From Streptomyces aquilus (GTDB lineage Bacteria; Actinomycetota; Actinomycetes; Streptomycetales; Streptomycetaceae): DNA of 64,000 bases. Of this stretch, positions 1 to 8,885 are shown piece after piece. The position numbers and the translations under genes are program-made. The DNA is taken from NCBI RefSeq assembly GCF_003955715.1, contig NZ_CP034463.1, forward strand, positions 8,742,001 to 8,806,000, written 5' to 3'. The notes beneath the pieces were generated by a model, which saw only the letters and a list, made by a program, of their open reading frames with translations, made no database searches and was not told the DNA's origin. How positions within the stretch are numbered: position 1 is the first letter of the stretch; every line of letters starts with the position of its first letter.

Positions 1-317
1 ACTACGTCGTCGCCCTCGGCGCGCCCATCGCGCTGACCGCCGCGCAGTCCGTGTCCGACGCCGGCAGCAAGGCCAAGGTCGCCACCTTCGACCTCAACAA
101 GGACCTGACCGGCGCCATCAGCAAGGGCACCATCGCCTTCGCCGTCGACCAGCAGCCGTACCTCCAGGGCTACCTGGCGGTCGACTCGCTGTGGCTCTAC
201 AAGAACAACGGCAACTACATGGGCGGCGGCGAACAGCCGGTGCTGACCGGTCCGGCGTTCGTGGACAAGTCCAACGTCGACGCGGTCGCGCAGTACGCCG
301 CGAAGGGCACCCGGTGA
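1..317 (+). CDS. Sugar ABC transporter substrate-binding protein, C-terminal part (truncated by window edge)
   Basis: Only the last 104 residues are visible, in a frame open from base 3. The stretch reading ALTAAQ, DLNKDLTGAISKGTIAFAVDQQPYLQGYLAVDSLWLYK and GGGEQPVLTGPAFVDKSNV (shown here in pieces) is typical of the closing lobe of periplasmic-binding-protein-like sugar receptors of the RbsB type, where a QQP-Y-QGY segment precedes the last helices. Its stop overlaps the GTG start of the permease gene, so the two are translationally coupled. The product would be an extracellular lipoprotein that delivers ligand to the permease encoded next. The N-terminus, lipobox and ligand pocket lie outside the window, so the ligand cannot be judged. 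Confidence 0.85.
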   Translation, partial: YVVALGAPIALTAAQSVSDAGSKAKVATFDLNKDLTGAISKGTIAFAVDQQPYLQGYLAVDSLWLYKNNGNYMGGGEQPVLTGPAFVDKSNVDAVAQYAAKGTR

Positions 318-1393
318 TCCGTATGACCCAGCACGCCGAGCCGGCGGTGACCACACCGCCGGCCCCCGGCCCGAAGGAGACCGACGGCCGGACCGCCCAA
401 CGTCCCTTGGCGCTGCGGCTGTTGGCCCGCCCCGAAGTGGGCGTCTTCCTCGGCGCCGTCGCCGTCTACGTGTTCTTCCTGATCGCCGCGCCGCCGGTGC
501 GCGACGGCAGCTCGATGGCCAACATCCTCTACCAGTCGTCGACCATCGGGATCATGGCCCTGCCGGTCGCGCTGCTGATGATCGGCGGCGAGTTCGACCT
601 CTCGTCCGGCGTCGCGGTCATCACCTCCGCGCTCACCGCGAGCATGCTCGCCTACCAGCTCACGCTGAACGTGTGGGCGGGCGTCATCGCCGCCCTGGTC
701 GTGTCGCTGGCGATCGGGTTCCTCAACGGCTGGCTGGTCGTCAAGACCGGTCTGCCGAGCTTCCTGATCACGCTGGGCACCTTCCTGATCCTCCAGGGCG
801 TGAACCTGGCCGTCACCAAGCTCGTCACCGGCAACGTCGCCACCGACGACATCAGCGACATGGACGGCTTCTCCGGAGCCAAGAAGGTCTTCGCCTCGTC
901 CTTCGAGGTCGGCGGCGTACAGATCAAGATCACGATCGTGTACTGGCTGGTGTTCGCGGCGCTGGCCACCTGGGTGCTGCTGCGCACCAAGTACGGCAAC
1001 TGGATCTTCGCGGTGGGCGGCAACAAGGAGTCGGCGCGGGCCGTCGGTGTCCCGGTGACCTTCACGAAGATCTCGCTGTTCATGCTGGTCGGGTTCGGCG
1101 CCTGGTTCGTCGGGATGCACAACCTGTTCTCCTTCAACACCGTGCAGTCGGGCGAGGGTGTCGGGCAGGAGCTGATCTACATCTCCGCGGCCGTCATCGG
1201 CGGCTGTCTGCTCACCGGTGGTGCCGGTTCCGCGATCGGCCCGGTGTTCGGGGCGTTCATGTTCGGCATGGTGCAGCAGGGCATCGTGTACGCCGGGTGG
1301 AACCCGGACTGGTTCAAGGCCTTCCTGGGCGTGATGCTGCTCGGCGCCGTCCTGATCAATCTGTGGGTCAGCCGTACGGCGACCCGGAGGTGA
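314..1393 (+). CDS. ABC transporter permease, ribose/CUT2 type
   Basis: This is a 359-residue polytopic membrane protein of the RbsC/BPD_transp_2 family. After a polar, proline-rich N-terminus of about 35 residues come around 8-10 hydrophobic segments. The conserved G-G-E-F-D-L-S motif ([10 protein letters not shown]) and the later [14 protein letters not shown] loop are classic for sugar CUT2 permeases. A GTG at 314 overlaps the preceding stop; an ATG at 323 in the same frame is a close alternative. The gene lies between a substrate-binding protein and an ATPase gene, giving a complete transporter. Family membership is clear; the substrate is inferred only from the neighbouring isomerase and dehydrogenases (a sugar or cyclitol). 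Confidence 0.92.
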   Translation: MIRMTQHAEPAVTTPPAPGPKETDGRTAQRPLALRLLARPEVGVFLGAVAVYVFFLIAAPPVRDGSSMANILYQSSTIGIMALPVALLMIGGEFDLSSGVAVITSALTASMLAYQLTLNVWAGVIAALVVSLAIGFLNGWLVVKTGLPSFLITLGTFLILQGVNLAVTKLVTGNVATDDISDMDGFSGAKKVFASSFEVGGVQIKITIVYWLVFAALATWVLLRTKYGNWIFAVGGNKESARAVGVPVTFTKISLFMLVGFGAWFVGMHNLFSFNTVQSGEGVGQELIYISAAVIGGCLLTGGAGSAIGPVFGAFMFGMVQQGIVYAGWNPDWFKAFLGVMLLGAVLINLWVSRTATRR

Positions 1394-1397
1394 CGTG

Positions 1398-2315
1398 ATG
1401 ACATCCAACGGAACCCAGGGAACCCATGGGGCCATCCTCGCCGACACCGTCCCTGAGGGGAGCGACGGCACGATCGTCGAACTCCGCAACGCGGGCAAGT
1501 CGTACGGCAACATCCGCGCCCTGCACGGCGTCGACCTCAAGGTCCACCCCGGCAAGGTCACTTGTGTGCTGGGCGACAACGGCGCGGGCAAGTCGACGCT
1601 GATCAAAATCATCTCGGGTCTGCACCAGCACACCGAGGGCGAGTTCCTCGTCGACGGCGCCCCGGTGCGCTTCTCCACCCCGCGCGAGGCCCTCGACAAG
1701 GGCATCGCCACCGTCTACCAGGACCTCGCCGTGGTCCCGCTGATGCCGGTGTGGCGCAACTTCTTCCTCGGCTCCGAGATGACCAAGGGCCCCTGGCCGC
1801 TGCGTCGCCTCGACATCGAGCGGATGAAGAAGACGGCCGACGAGGAGCTGCGCAACATGGGCATCGTCCTCGACGACCTGGAGCAGCCGATCGGCACGCT
1901 CTCCGGTGGCCAGCGCCAGTGCGTGGCGATCGCCCGCGCCGTCTACTTCGGCGCCCGTGTGCTGATCCTCGACGAGCCCACCGCCGCGCTCGGTGTGAAG
2001 CAGTCCGGTGTGGTGCTGAAGTACATCGCCGCCGCCCGCGACCGCGGCCTCGGCGTCATCTTCATCACCCACAACCCGCACCACGCCTACATGGTCGGCG
2101 ACCACTTCAGCGTGCTGCGCCTGGGCACCATGGAACTCAACGCCTCCCGCGACGAGGTCAGCCTCGAGGAGCTCACCAACCACATGGCGGGCGGCTCCGA
2201 ACTCGCCGCGCTCAAGCACGAGTTGTCCCAGGTGCGAGGCGTGGACGTCGAGGAGCTCCCCGAGGCCGGCGACCTCAAGGCGCCGGTGGCGATGGCCAAG
2301 GACGACGCGCCGTGA
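1398..2315 (+). CDS. Sugar ABC transporter ATP-binding protein, single-domain
   Basis: This is a 305-residue ABC ATPase. Walker A (GDNGAGKST) lies near residues 59-67, the Q-loop in [10 protein letters not shown], the signature LSGGQ near 168-172 and Walker B ([10 protein letters not shown]) near 188-197, followed by the H-loop in FITHN. CUT2 ATPases such as RbsA normally carry two fused nucleotide-binding domains in about 500 residues; this protein has only one and probably works as a homodimer. A GGAGG ribosome-binding site sits 7 bases before the ATG at 1398; a GTG immediately upstream (1395) is less likely. Its end overlaps the isomerase start by four bases. Confidence 0.92.
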   Translation: MTSNGTQGTHGAILADTVPEGSDGTIVELRNAGKSYGNIRALHGVDLKVHPGKVTCVLGDNGAGKSTLIKIISGLHQHTEGEFLVDGAPVRFSTPREALDKGIATVYQDLAVVPLMPVWRNFFLGSEMTKGPWPLRRLDIERMKKTADEELRNMGIVLDDLEQPIGTLSGGQRQCVAIARAVYFGARVLILDEPTAALGVKQSGVVLKYIAAARDRGLGVIFITHNPHHAYMVGDHFSVLRLGTMELNASRDEVSLEELTNHMAGGSELAALKHELSQVRGVDVEELPEAGDLKAPVAMAKDDAP

Positions 2316-3211
2316 CCGCCCTGGACCGCATCCGGGTCGGCTCCGCGCCCGACTCCTGGGGCGTCTGGTTCCCCGACGACCCCCGACAGGTGCCCTGGGA
2401 AAGGTTCCTGGACGAGGTCGCCGAGGCCGGCTACTCGTGGATCGAGCTGGGTCCGTACGGTTATCTGCCGACCGACCCGGCCCGGCTCACCGACGAGGTC
2501 GCCCGGCGGGGCCTCAAGGTCTCGGCCGGCACGGTCTTCACCGGGCTGCACCGCGGCCCCTCGGTGTGGGAGTCGACCTGGGAGCACGTCAGCCAGGTCG
2601 CCGCGCTCACCCAGGCGATGGGCGCGAAGCACCTCGTCGTCATCCCGTCGTTCTGGCGGGACGACAAGACCGCCGAGCTCCTCGAACCCCCGGAGCTGAC
2701 CCACGAGCAGTGGGCCCACCTCACCAAGGGCATGGAGCGGCTCGGACACGAGGTCAAGGAGGTGTACGGCCTGGACCTCGTCGTCCATCCGCACGCCGAC
2801 ACCCACCTCGACACCGAGGACCACGTCGAGCACTTCCTCGACTCGACCGACTCCGAACTCGTCAACCTCTGCCTGGACACCGGGCATTACGCCTACTGCG
2901 GCGGCGACAGCGTCAAGCTGATCGAGACGTACGGCGAACGCATCGGCTATCTGCACCTCAAGCAGGTCGACCCCGCGATCCTCGCCGACGTGGTGGCCGA
3001 CGAGGTGCCGTTCGGACCGGCCGTCCAGCGCGGCGTGATGTGCGAACCGCCCTCCGGTGTACCGGAGTTGGAGCCGGTGCTGGTGGCCGCGCAGCAGCTG
3101 GGCGTGGAGCTGTTCGCGATCGTCGAGCAGGACATGTACCCGTGCGCGCCGGACAAGCCACTGCCGATCGCGGTGCGCACCCGCAAGTTCCTGAGGTCCT
3201 GCGGCGCCTGA
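2312..3211 (+). CDS. Sugar phosphate isomerase/epimerase (IolE-like TIM barrel)
   Basis: This 299-residue protein is of the AP-endonuclease-2-like xylose isomerase family. The opening [12 protein letters not shown] and later [28 protein letters not shown] and YLHLKQVD segments match the IolE (2-keto-myo-inositol dehydratase) and IolI branch, with the acid and histidine metal ligands of these TIM barrels present. The GTG start overlaps the upstream stop (GTGA), so it is co-translated with the transporter. It is followed 13 bases later by a Gfo/Idh dehydrogenase, the usual partner in inositol-type catabolism, where the dehydrogenase makes a ketose-like product that the barrel enzyme dehydrates or isomerises. 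The exact substrate is an inference. Confidence 0.8.
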   Translation: MTALDRIRVGSAPDSWGVWFPDDPRQVPWERFLDEVAEAGYSWIELGPYGYLPTDPARLTDEVARRGLKVSAGTVFTGLHRGPSVWESTWEHVSQVAALTQAMGAKHLVVIPSFWRDDKTAELLEPPELTHEQWAHLTKGMERLGHEVKEVYGLDLVVHPHADTHLDTEDHVEHFLDSTDSELVNLCLDTGHYAYCGGDSVKLIETYGERIGYLHLKQVDPAILADVVADEVPFGPAVQRGVMCEPPSGVPELEPVLVAAQQLGVELFAIVEQDMYPCAPDKPLPIAVRTRKFLRSCGA

Positions 3212-3224
3212 AGGGGGCGACGAC

Positions 3225-4244
3225 ATGACGCGGAGCGACACTCTCCGAGTCGCCGTCATCGGAACGGGAAAGATGGGCGCCGACCATGTGCGGCGCATCC
3301 AGGGGGTCGTCAGCGGGGCTCGGGTGAGCGCCGTCGTCGATGTCGACGCGGAGCGCGCCAAGGCCGTGGCGGCGCGCGTCGACGGCTGCACCGCCTACAC
3401 CGACCCGGTCACGGCGATGGCCGCGGACGACGTCGACGCCGTACTGATCGCCTCCCCGGGCCCCGCGCACGAGGCCGCGCTGCTGGCCGCCCTCGAACGC
3501 GACCTCCCGGTGCTGTGCGAGAAGCCGCTCACCCCGGACGCGGCCTCGGCCCTGCGCGTCCTGGAGGCCGAACGGCGACTGGGCCACCGCCGCGTCCAGG
3601 TCGGCTTCATGCGGCGCTACGACCCCGAGTACGTACGCCTCAAGGCCCTGCTGAACACAGGCCAGTTGGGCCGTCCGCTGCTGCTGCACCACCGGCATCG
3701 CAACGCGGCCAGTCCGCCCTTCTTCACCAGCGAGATGCTCATCAGCGACTCGGTGGCGCACGAGACGGACGTGACCCGCTGGCTGCTCGGCCAGGAGATC
3801 ACCGCGGTCACCGTGCTGCGGCCGAGACCCTCGGTCAACGCGCCGGACGGTTTGCAGGACCCGCAGTTCGTGGTGTTCGAGACGGACGCCGGCGTGGTCG
3901 TCGACGTGGAGATCTTCGTCAACTGCGGGTTCGGCTACCAGGTGCAGGCCGAGGTGGTCTGCGAACGCGGCACCGCCCGCATCGGCGACGGCCACGCCAT
4001 GGTCACCAACATGGCGGGGCGTTGGGGCGGCACCATCGCCCAGGACTTCACCGACCGCTTCGCCGACGCCTACGACCGCGAGCTCCAGGCCTGGGCCGAC
4101 GCCACCCGCCGCGGCGAGGTGACCGGGCCGAGCGTGTGGGACGGCTACGCGGCCGCCGCCGTCTGCGAGGCCGGGGTACGGGCGCTGACGGACGGCGGGC
4201 GGGTGGCGGTCGAGCTGGTGGAGCGGCCGGGGCTCTACGCCTGA
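3225..4244 (+). CDS. Gfo/Idh/MocA family oxidoreductase (inositol 2-dehydrogenase-like)
   Basis: This is a 339-residue NAD(P)-dependent dehydrogenase. The N-terminal Rossmann fold starts with [15 protein letters not shown], and the family lysine lies in the LCEKPLTPD motif. The C-terminal domain carries [11 protein letters not shown] and the [16 protein letters not shown] segment corresponding to the substrate-binding D/H region. It probably oxidises a hydroxyl of a cyclitol or sugar taken up by the upstream transporter. The ATG at 3225 follows a purine-rich AAGGGGG stretch. The gene converges on a GNAT gene, with a 10-base tail-to-tail overlap. Two further members of the same family are encoded on the opposite strand, so this one has a distinct role. 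Confidence 0.88.
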   Translation: MTRSDTLRVAVIGTGKMGADHVRRIQGVVSGARVSAVVDVDAERAKAVAARVDGCTAYTDPVTAMAADDVDAVLIASPGPAHEAALLAALERDLPVLCEKPLTPDAASALRVLEAERRLGHRRVQVGFMRRYDPEYVRLKALLNTGQLGRPLLLHHRHRNAASPPFFTSEMLISDSVAHETDVTRWLLGQEITAVTVLRPRPSVNAPDGLQDPQFVVFETDAGVVVDVEIFVNCGFGYQVQAEVVCERGTARIGDGHAMVTNMAGRWGGTIAQDFTDRFADAYDRELQAWADATRRGEVTGPSVWDGYAAAAVCEAGVRALTDGGRVAVELVERPGLYA

Positions 4245-4726
4245 CGGCCGGGGCTCCACGCCTGACCGGGTTCCGGGAGCGCCCGCGTGAAGACCACCAT
4301 CGGCTGCCCGGGACCGTTGTAGTCCTCCACGATGCGGGCCTCGAAGCCCAGGCCGCGGTGGAAGGCGACCGATCCCGTGTTGGTCACCGAGGTGATGGCC
4401 TTCAGCCGGACCGCGCCCTGCTTCCGCGCGGCCTCGGTGAAGGCGTCGTACAGCCGGCGGCCGAGCCCGGTGCCGCGGGCGTCGTCGCGGGTGGCGATCA
4501 GATGGACGTACCCGGTGGCGTCGGGCGTGACGAACCCGACGAGATAGCCGACGATGCCGTCCTCGGCCCGGGCCACCAGACATGTCGACCCGAACTCCTG
4601 GACCAGCGCCAGGAGATGGAGGGATCTGAGGTCCCGGTCGCCCCAGTAGCGGGAGTGATCGGCGAGAACCTGCTGGATGTCGGTGACCCGGGCGGGAACG
4701 ATGTCTGCGGCCATGCCGCCGATCAT
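4235..4726 (-). CDS. GNAT family N-acetyltransferase
   Basis: This 163-residue acetyltransferase shows the GNAT core: an AGIV-like strand ([12 protein letters not shown]), the acetyl-CoA-binding loop [17 protein letters not shown] (Q/R-x-x-G-x-G/A) and the closing [24 protein letters not shown] strand. It is the last gene of the leftward operon. Its ATG overlaps the stop of the upstream dehydrogenase (ATGA), although an internal ATG four codons in is possible. The acceptor substrate cannot be deduced. Its 3' end overlaps that of the convergent dehydrogenase gene, leaving no room for a terminator between them. Confidence 0.85.
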   Translation of the reverse strand: MIGGMAADIVPARVTDIQQVLADHSRYWGDRDLRSLHLLALVQEFGSTCLVARAEDGIVGYLVGFVTPDATGYVHLIATRDDARGTGLGRRLYDAFTEAARKQGAVRLKAITSVTNTGSVAFHRGLGFEARIVEDYNGPGQPMVVFTRALPEPGQAWSPGRQA

Positions 4727-5751
4727 GACAGGCGCGGCACCGCCGACCGGGGCCGCGGCTCGAACCCCGCCGCGCGGTAGCTCGCGTCGATCAGCTCCAT
4801 CGTCGCCACCGCGTCGTCCGCGTCCAGCGGCACCGGCGTGCCCTCGCGGACCCGCGCCGCGAACGCGTCCAACTGGTAGGTGTACGACGACCTGGTGCCG
4901 AGCCGCTCCGTGCGCTCGCCCGCGTCGGTGCGGACCACGACCCGGTCGTCGAGGTGCGGCAGCACGAAGTTCGTCGCCGTCGCCTCACCCCGGCTGCCGA
5001 CGATCCGGCAGCTCATGTCCAGACCGTCGTACGCCATGTGACAGCGCGCGGACGCCGTGGCCCCGTCCGGGAACTCCAGCTCCACGTCCAGCCATTCGTC
5101 CACGCCCGGTGCCCCCGCCCGCTCGCCGCCGCGCGCCGAGACCAGCCGCGGCGCGCCGCCGCCGAACGGGGCCAGCATGCGCACCGCGTGCAGGCTGTAG
5201 CAGCCCAGGTCCATCATCGCGCCGCCGGCCAGCGGCAGCGACCAGCGCGGGTCGGTGTCCGGGGGCGCGGCGATGGCGACCATCGTCTCCACCCGCTGGA
5301 GGTCGCCGAGTTCACCGCTCTCCAGCAGCTCGTGCAGGCGCCGGGCGACCGGGTGGAAGAGGTAGTGGAAGGCCTCCATGAAGACGGTCCCGGACTTCGC
5401 TGCCGCCTCCCGCACCTCGGCGGCCTCCACGGCGTTGCTCGCCGACGGCTTCTCGGACAGCACATGCTTGCCGGCCGCGAGGGCGGCGAGGTTCCACGGC
5501 CCGTGCAGACCGTTGGCGAGGGGGTTGTAGACGACCTCGACCTCGGGGTCCGCGATCAGGTCGGCGTAGGAGTCGACGACCCGCTCCACGCCGTGCTCGC
5601 GCGCGAACTCCGCGGCGCGGGACCGGTCGCGGGCGGCCACCGCGACGACGCGGTGGCCGGTCGTCCGGGCCGGGGTGATGAGGGAGCTCGCGGTGATCCG
5701 CGCGGCCCCCAGGACTCCGATGCGCAGGGGTTCCCGGCCCGGTTCGCTCAT
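4723..5751 (-). CDS. Gfo/Idh/MocA family oxidoreductase
   Basis: This is a 342-residue dehydrogenase. The Rossmann fold begins at LRIGVLGAARI, the NAD-contacting AVAARDRSRAAEFAREHG strand follows, and the catalytic lysine is in VLSEKPSASN. The C-terminal half has FMEAFHYLFHPVARRL and MDLGCYSLHAVRML, typical of the trans-1,2-dihydrobenzene-1,2-diol dehydrogenase/glucose-fructose oxidoreductase-like branch rather than IolG. The ATG at 5751 overlaps the upstream stop by four bases; a longer open frame to 5853 would overlap the neighbour extensively and is rejected. It is co-transcribed with an IolG-like gene, an SDR and a PhyH-like oxygenase. Confidence 0.88.
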   Translation of the reverse strand: MSEPGREPLRIGVLGAARITASSLITPARTTGHRVVAVAARDRSRAAEFAREHGVERVVDSYADLIADPEVEVVYNPLANGLHGPWNLAALAAGKHVLSEKPSASNAVEAAEVREAAAKSGTVFMEAFHYLFHPVARRLHELLESGELGDLQRVETMVAIAAPPDTDPRWSLPLAGGAMMDLGCYSLHAVRMLAPFGGGAPRLVSARGGERAGAPGVDEWLDVELEFPDGATASARCHMAYDGLDMSCRIVGSRGEATATNFVLPHLDDRVVVRTDAGERTERLGTRSSYTYQLDAFAARVREGTPVPLDADDAVATMELIDASYRAAGFEPRPRSAVPRLS

Positions 5752-6752
5752 GCCTGCCGTACCTCCTCGATGGTGACGGGGCGGTGCTCGTGCAGGGACA
5801 GTGTGCACGCCTCGGCGATCCAGCCCGCCTCCAGGGCGTCCTCCACCGTGCACGGGGAGGGCCGGGTGCCCGCCACGACCTCGGTGAACGCGGTGAGTTC
5901 GGCGCGGTAGGCGGCGGTGAAGCGGTCCATGAAGAAGTCGTGCGGCGTCCCGGCCGGGAACGTCACCCCGGGCTCGACCGAGCGCAGCGGCAGCTTGTCC
6001 TCCAGACCGACCGCGATGGAGTCCTCGAAGCCGTGCAGCTCCATGCGGACGTCGTAACCCCGCTTGTTGTGGCGGGAGTTGGAGATCACCGCGATCGTGC
6101 CGTCGTCCAGGGTGAGGATCGCGCCGGTGGTGTCGGCGTCGCCGGCCGCCTTGATGTAGTCGGCGCCGCGGTTGCCGCCGACGGCGTACACCTCGGTGAC
6201 CTCACGGCCGGTCACCCAGCGGATGATGTCGAAGTCGTGCACCGAACAGTCGCGGAAGATGCCTCCGGAGGCGGCGACGTACGCGGCGGGCGGCGGCGCC
6301 GGGTCCAGGGTCGTCGAGCGCACGGTGTGCAGCTTGCCGAGCTCACCACTTTGCACGGCGGCCCGCGCGGCCACGAACCCGGCGTCGAAACGCCGGTTGT
6401 AGCCGATCTGGATCGGCACGTCCGTGCCCTGGATCGCCTTGAGGACCGCGACGCCCTCGCTCATGTGCTTGGCGACCGGCTTCTCGCAGAAGACCGGGAT
6501 GCCGGCCTCGACACCGGCCAGGATCAGCGCCGGGTGGGCGTCCGTCGCCGCCGCGACGACGATGCCGTCCACGCCGGCCGCCAGCAGGGCCTCCGGCGAG
6601 TCCACGACCTCGCCGCCGAACTTCTCCGCGGCGGCCTTGGCGGCGTCCGCGAACGGGTCGGTGAGGACCAGCGACTCGACCGCGTCGAGTCCGGAGAGGG
6701 TCTCGGCGTGGAAGGCGCCGATACGGCCGAGGCCGAGGATTCCGATGCGCAT
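5748..6752 (-). CDS. Inositol 2-dehydrogenase-like oxidoreductase (Gfo/Idh/MocA)
   Basis: This is a 334-residue protein closest in appearance to IolG/MocA. The N-terminus MRIGILGLGRIGAFHAETL is followed by VFCEKPVAKH with the conserved lysine, IQIGYNRRFDAGF, and GGIFRDCSVHDFDIIRWVTG. The last supplies the aspartate and histidine that bind inositol in characterised family members. This is the best inositol-dehydrogenase candidate in the window. Its stop overlaps the start of the next dehydrogenase, and it follows the SDR gene by 43 bases. Its role is inferred to be oxidation of myo- or scyllo-inositol, or a derivative, imported by the adjacent transporter. Confidence 0.88.
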   Translation of the reverse strand: MRIGILGLGRIGAFHAETLSGLDAVESLVLTDPFADAAKAAAEKFGGEVVDSPEALLAAGVDGIVVAAATDAHPALILAGVEAGIPVFCEKPVAKHMSEGVAVLKAIQGTDVPIQIGYNRRFDAGFVAARAAVQSGELGKLHTVRSTTLDPAPPPAAYVAASGGIFRDCSVHDFDIIRWVTGREVTEVYAVGGNRGADYIKAAGDADTTGAILTLDDGTIAVISNSRHNKRGYDVRMELHGFEDSIAVGLEDKLPLRSVEPGVTFPAGTPHDFFMDRFTAAYRAELTAFTEVVAGTRPSPCTVEDALEAGWIAEACTLSLHEHRPVTIEEVRQA

Positions 6753-6795
6753 GGGGGTTGCAGCTCCTTGAGGGTTCTTGCGTGGATCAGCGGGG

Positions 6796-7572
6796 CTAGT
6801 CGAGTCCGCCGAGGACGTTCTGGTCCCAGTCGATCACCGATCCGGTGACCACGCCGGACCGGTCGGACAGCAGCAGGACCACGAAGTCGGCGATCTCGTC
6901 GGGCTGGCCCAGCTTGCCCATCGGCAGCTTCGCGGCGGCCTGCTCACGCCAGTCGTCGCCGGCGCCGTGGAAGGCCTTCTGGGTGGCGTCCTCGCCCTCG
7001 GTCGCCGTCCAGCCGATGTTCACGCCGTTGATCCGCACCCGGTCCCAGCGGTGCGCGTGCGCGGCGTTGCGGGTCAGGCCGATCAGCCCGGCCTTCGCGG
7101 CGACGTACGGGGCGAGGAACGGCTGCCCGCCGTGCGCCGAGGACGTGATGATGTTGACGACCGTGCCGGGCGCGCCCCGCCCCACCATGTCGGCGACCGC
7201 GGCCTGCATCGCGAAGAACGGCGCCTTCAGGTTGATCGCGATGTGCTGGTCGAACAGCTCGGGCGTGGTGTCGAGCAGCGTGCCCCGGGAGGTGAGCCCC
7301 GCCGAGTTCACCAGGCAGTCGATCCGGCCGTACGCCGCGACCACGGACGCCACCGACGCCTTCGCCTGCTCGGCGTCCGCGAGGTCGGCCCGTACGAACA
7401 TCGCCTTGCCGCCCGCCGCCGTCAGCTCGGCCACCAGCGCCTCGCCCGGCTCGGGGCGCCGCCCGGACACGGCCACGACCGCGCCCTCGCGCACCGCGGC
7501 CCGAGCGATCGCGGCGCCCACGCCCTGGCTCCCGCCGTTGACGAGGACGATCTTGTCGTCGAGAAGTCCCAT
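6796..7572 (-). CDS. SDR family NAD(P)-dependent oxidoreductase
   Basis: This 258-residue classical short-chain dehydrogenase has the glycine-rich VNGGSQGVGAAIARA motif at about residues 9-23, NSAGLTSRG (NNAG-like), and the catalytic Ser-Tyr-Lys set in IITSSAHGGQPFLAPYVAAKAGLIG (split: serine in TSSAHGG, then YVAAK). A second ring of C-terminal residues, DFVVLLLSDRSGVVTGSVIDWDQN, is family-typical. The ATG at 7572 is preferred over an upstream in-frame TTG because a GAAAGGG ribosome-binding site lies at a suitable distance from the ATG. It sits 15 bases after the PhyH-like gene, in the same operon. It is likely a polyol or sugar dehydrogenase; the substrate is unknown. Confidence 0.88.
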   Translation of the reverse strand: MGLLDDKIVLVNGGSQGVGAAIARAAVREGAVVAVSGRRPEPGEALVAELTAAGGKAMFVRADLADAEQAKASVASVVAAYGRIDCLVNSAGLTSRGTLLDTTPELFDQHIAINLKAPFFAMQAAVADMVGRGAPGTVVNIITSSAHGGQPFLAPYVAAKAGLIGLTRNAAHAHRWDRVRINGVNIGWTATEGEDATQKAFHGAGDDWREQAAAKLPMGKLGQPDEIADFVVLLLSDRSGVVTGSVIDWDQNVLGGLD

Positions 7573-7587
7573 GAAACCCAAGCCCTT

Positions 7588-8754
7588 TCAGCTCTCGCGC
7601 CGTTCGGCGGCCGCCCGCAGTCCGTCCCGCAGCGTCCGCGGTGTCCACCGCTCGCGCAGCGCCCGCCGGACGAGATCGGCCTGGGAGGGCGGGGCCAGGC
7701 CGTCGACCGGCGGATCGCTGTCGAGGTTGGTCGGGAAGGGGTAGCCCTCGGCGCTGGCGGCGATGACGTTGGCCAGCCATTCCTCGCTCGCGCCCTCCGT
7801 GGCGCGGCGCAGCAGCACGGGGTAGACCGCGTTGGCCATCGTCTCCCGGTCCACGGTCTCCATGGCCCGCCCGAACGCCGAGGACACCTGGAGCAGATTG
7901 GCGACCCGCCGGACATCGGTGGTGCGGTTGGTGCCGGCGGCGTGGAACAGCGCCGGGTTGAAGAAGACGGCGTCGCCCTTGGCCAGCGGCAGCTGGACGT
8001 GGTGCTCCTTGAAGTACGCCTGGAACTCCGGCCGCCGCCACGCGAGGTAGCCCGGCTCGAAGGTCTGCGAGTACGGCAGGTAGAGCGTCGGCCCGGACTC
8101 GACCGGCATGTCGCAGTGCGCGACCGCGCCCTGGAGCGTGAGCACGGGGGAGAGGCGGTGCACATGGGCCGGGTAGGCGGCGGCGACCTCGTCGGAGAGG
8201 AAACCGAGGTGGTAGTCGCGGTGCGCGGTCTGCGCGAGGCCGCCCGGGTTGACGACGTTGACCTGGGAGGTGACCTGGTAGCCGGGGCCCAGCCAGGCCT
8301 CCGAGACCAGGGCGAGGACGGGGTTGGCGTAGTAGTCGGCGAACGCCGTCGGGTCGTACAGGGCGGCCTTCTCCAGCGCGTTCCACACCCGCTCGTTGGC
8401 GCCGGGCTTCGCGAAGTGGTCGCCGGCGGTGGCGCCCGCCGCGTCCTGTTCGCGGATCAGCGCCTCGAAGACCGCGGTGGCCCGGTCCACGACCGCGGCA
8501 TCGGGGAACGCGCCCCGGAACACCACGACTCCGGGCCCGTCGGTGAGGGCCCGCACCAGCTCCTCCTGGACCGCACGTCGGTCCTCGGCCGCCCCGACGC
8601 GCTCACTGTCGTAGAGCAGGACGTTGCGCTCCACGGCGTCGGCGTACGGGTAGTCGGCCGGGTCGGTGGTCCGCTCGACGAGCGGACGCAGGGCCGCGAG
8701 GTCGCAGTCCTGCTCGGACAGCCAGGCCCGGCGGTGTACGGCGGTGAAGGACAT
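7588..8754 (-). CDS. Phytanoyl-CoA dioxygenase (PhyH) family Fe(II)/2-oxoglutarate oxygenase
   Basis: This is a 388-residue protein with the double-stranded beta-helix signature of PhyH oxygenases. The HxD motif is His178-x-Asp180 in AQTAHRDYHLGF, the distal His271 is in FNPALFHAAG, and Arg277 (GTNRT) would bind 2-oxoglutarate. All iron ligands are therefore visible. It is first in a five-gene leftward operon with an SDR and two sugar-type dehydrogenases, and diverges from a LacI-type regulator. Oxidative modification of a sugar or cyclitol, for example O-demethylation or hydroxylation, would fit this context but is only inference; family members act on very diverse substrates. Confidence 0.85.
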   Translation of the reverse strand: MSFTAVHRRAWLSEQDCDLAALRPLVERTTDPADYPYADAVERNVLLYDSERVGAAEDRRAVQEELVRALTDGPGVVVFRGAFPDAAVVDRATAVFEALIREQDAAGATAGDHFAKPGANERVWNALEKAALYDPTAFADYYANPVLALVSEAWLGPGYQVTSQVNVVNPGGLAQTAHRDYHLGFLSDEVAAAYPAHVHRLSPVLTLQGAVAHCDMPVESGPTLYLPYSQTFEPGYLAWRRPEFQAYFKEHHVQLPLAKGDAVFFNPALFHAAGTNRTTDVRRVANLLQVSSAFGRAMETVDRETMANAVYPVLLRRATEGASEEWLANVIAASAEGYPFPTNLDSDPPVDGLAPPSQADLVRRALRERWTPRTLRDGLRAAAERRES

Positions 8755-8772
8755 CGGTGTCCTCTCGGTGAC

Positions 8773-8813
8773 GGGGCGACGCAGCGCTCGGGTGACAGGG
8801 GCGACGCAGCGCT
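8773..8813. repeat. Two 16-bp perfect direct repeats in the phyH/lacI divergent promoter region
   Basis: The sequence GGGGCGACGCAGCGCT occurs at 8773-8788 and again at 8798-8813, 25 bases apart, each preceded by GGTGAC. The pair lies between the divergent PhyH-like and LacI-type genes. It could be a recent short tandem duplication or paired binding sites on one face of the helix. Confidence 0.6.
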
Positions 8814-8820
8814 GTCATTC

Positions 8821-8832
8821 TTGTCAGTACAA
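8821..8832. promoter_or_regulatory. Candidate operator TTGTCAGTACAA
   Basis: An inverted repeat TTGT-N4-ACAA lies in an AT-richer pocket between the divergent PhyH-like operon and the LacI-type gene. It is a plausible site for that regulator, but the arms are only four bases long. Confidence 0.35.
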
Positions 8833-8885
8833 ACCCGTCGAACAACCGGCACGGAGCCATCAAAAACCCCTCAAGGAGCCTGCCC

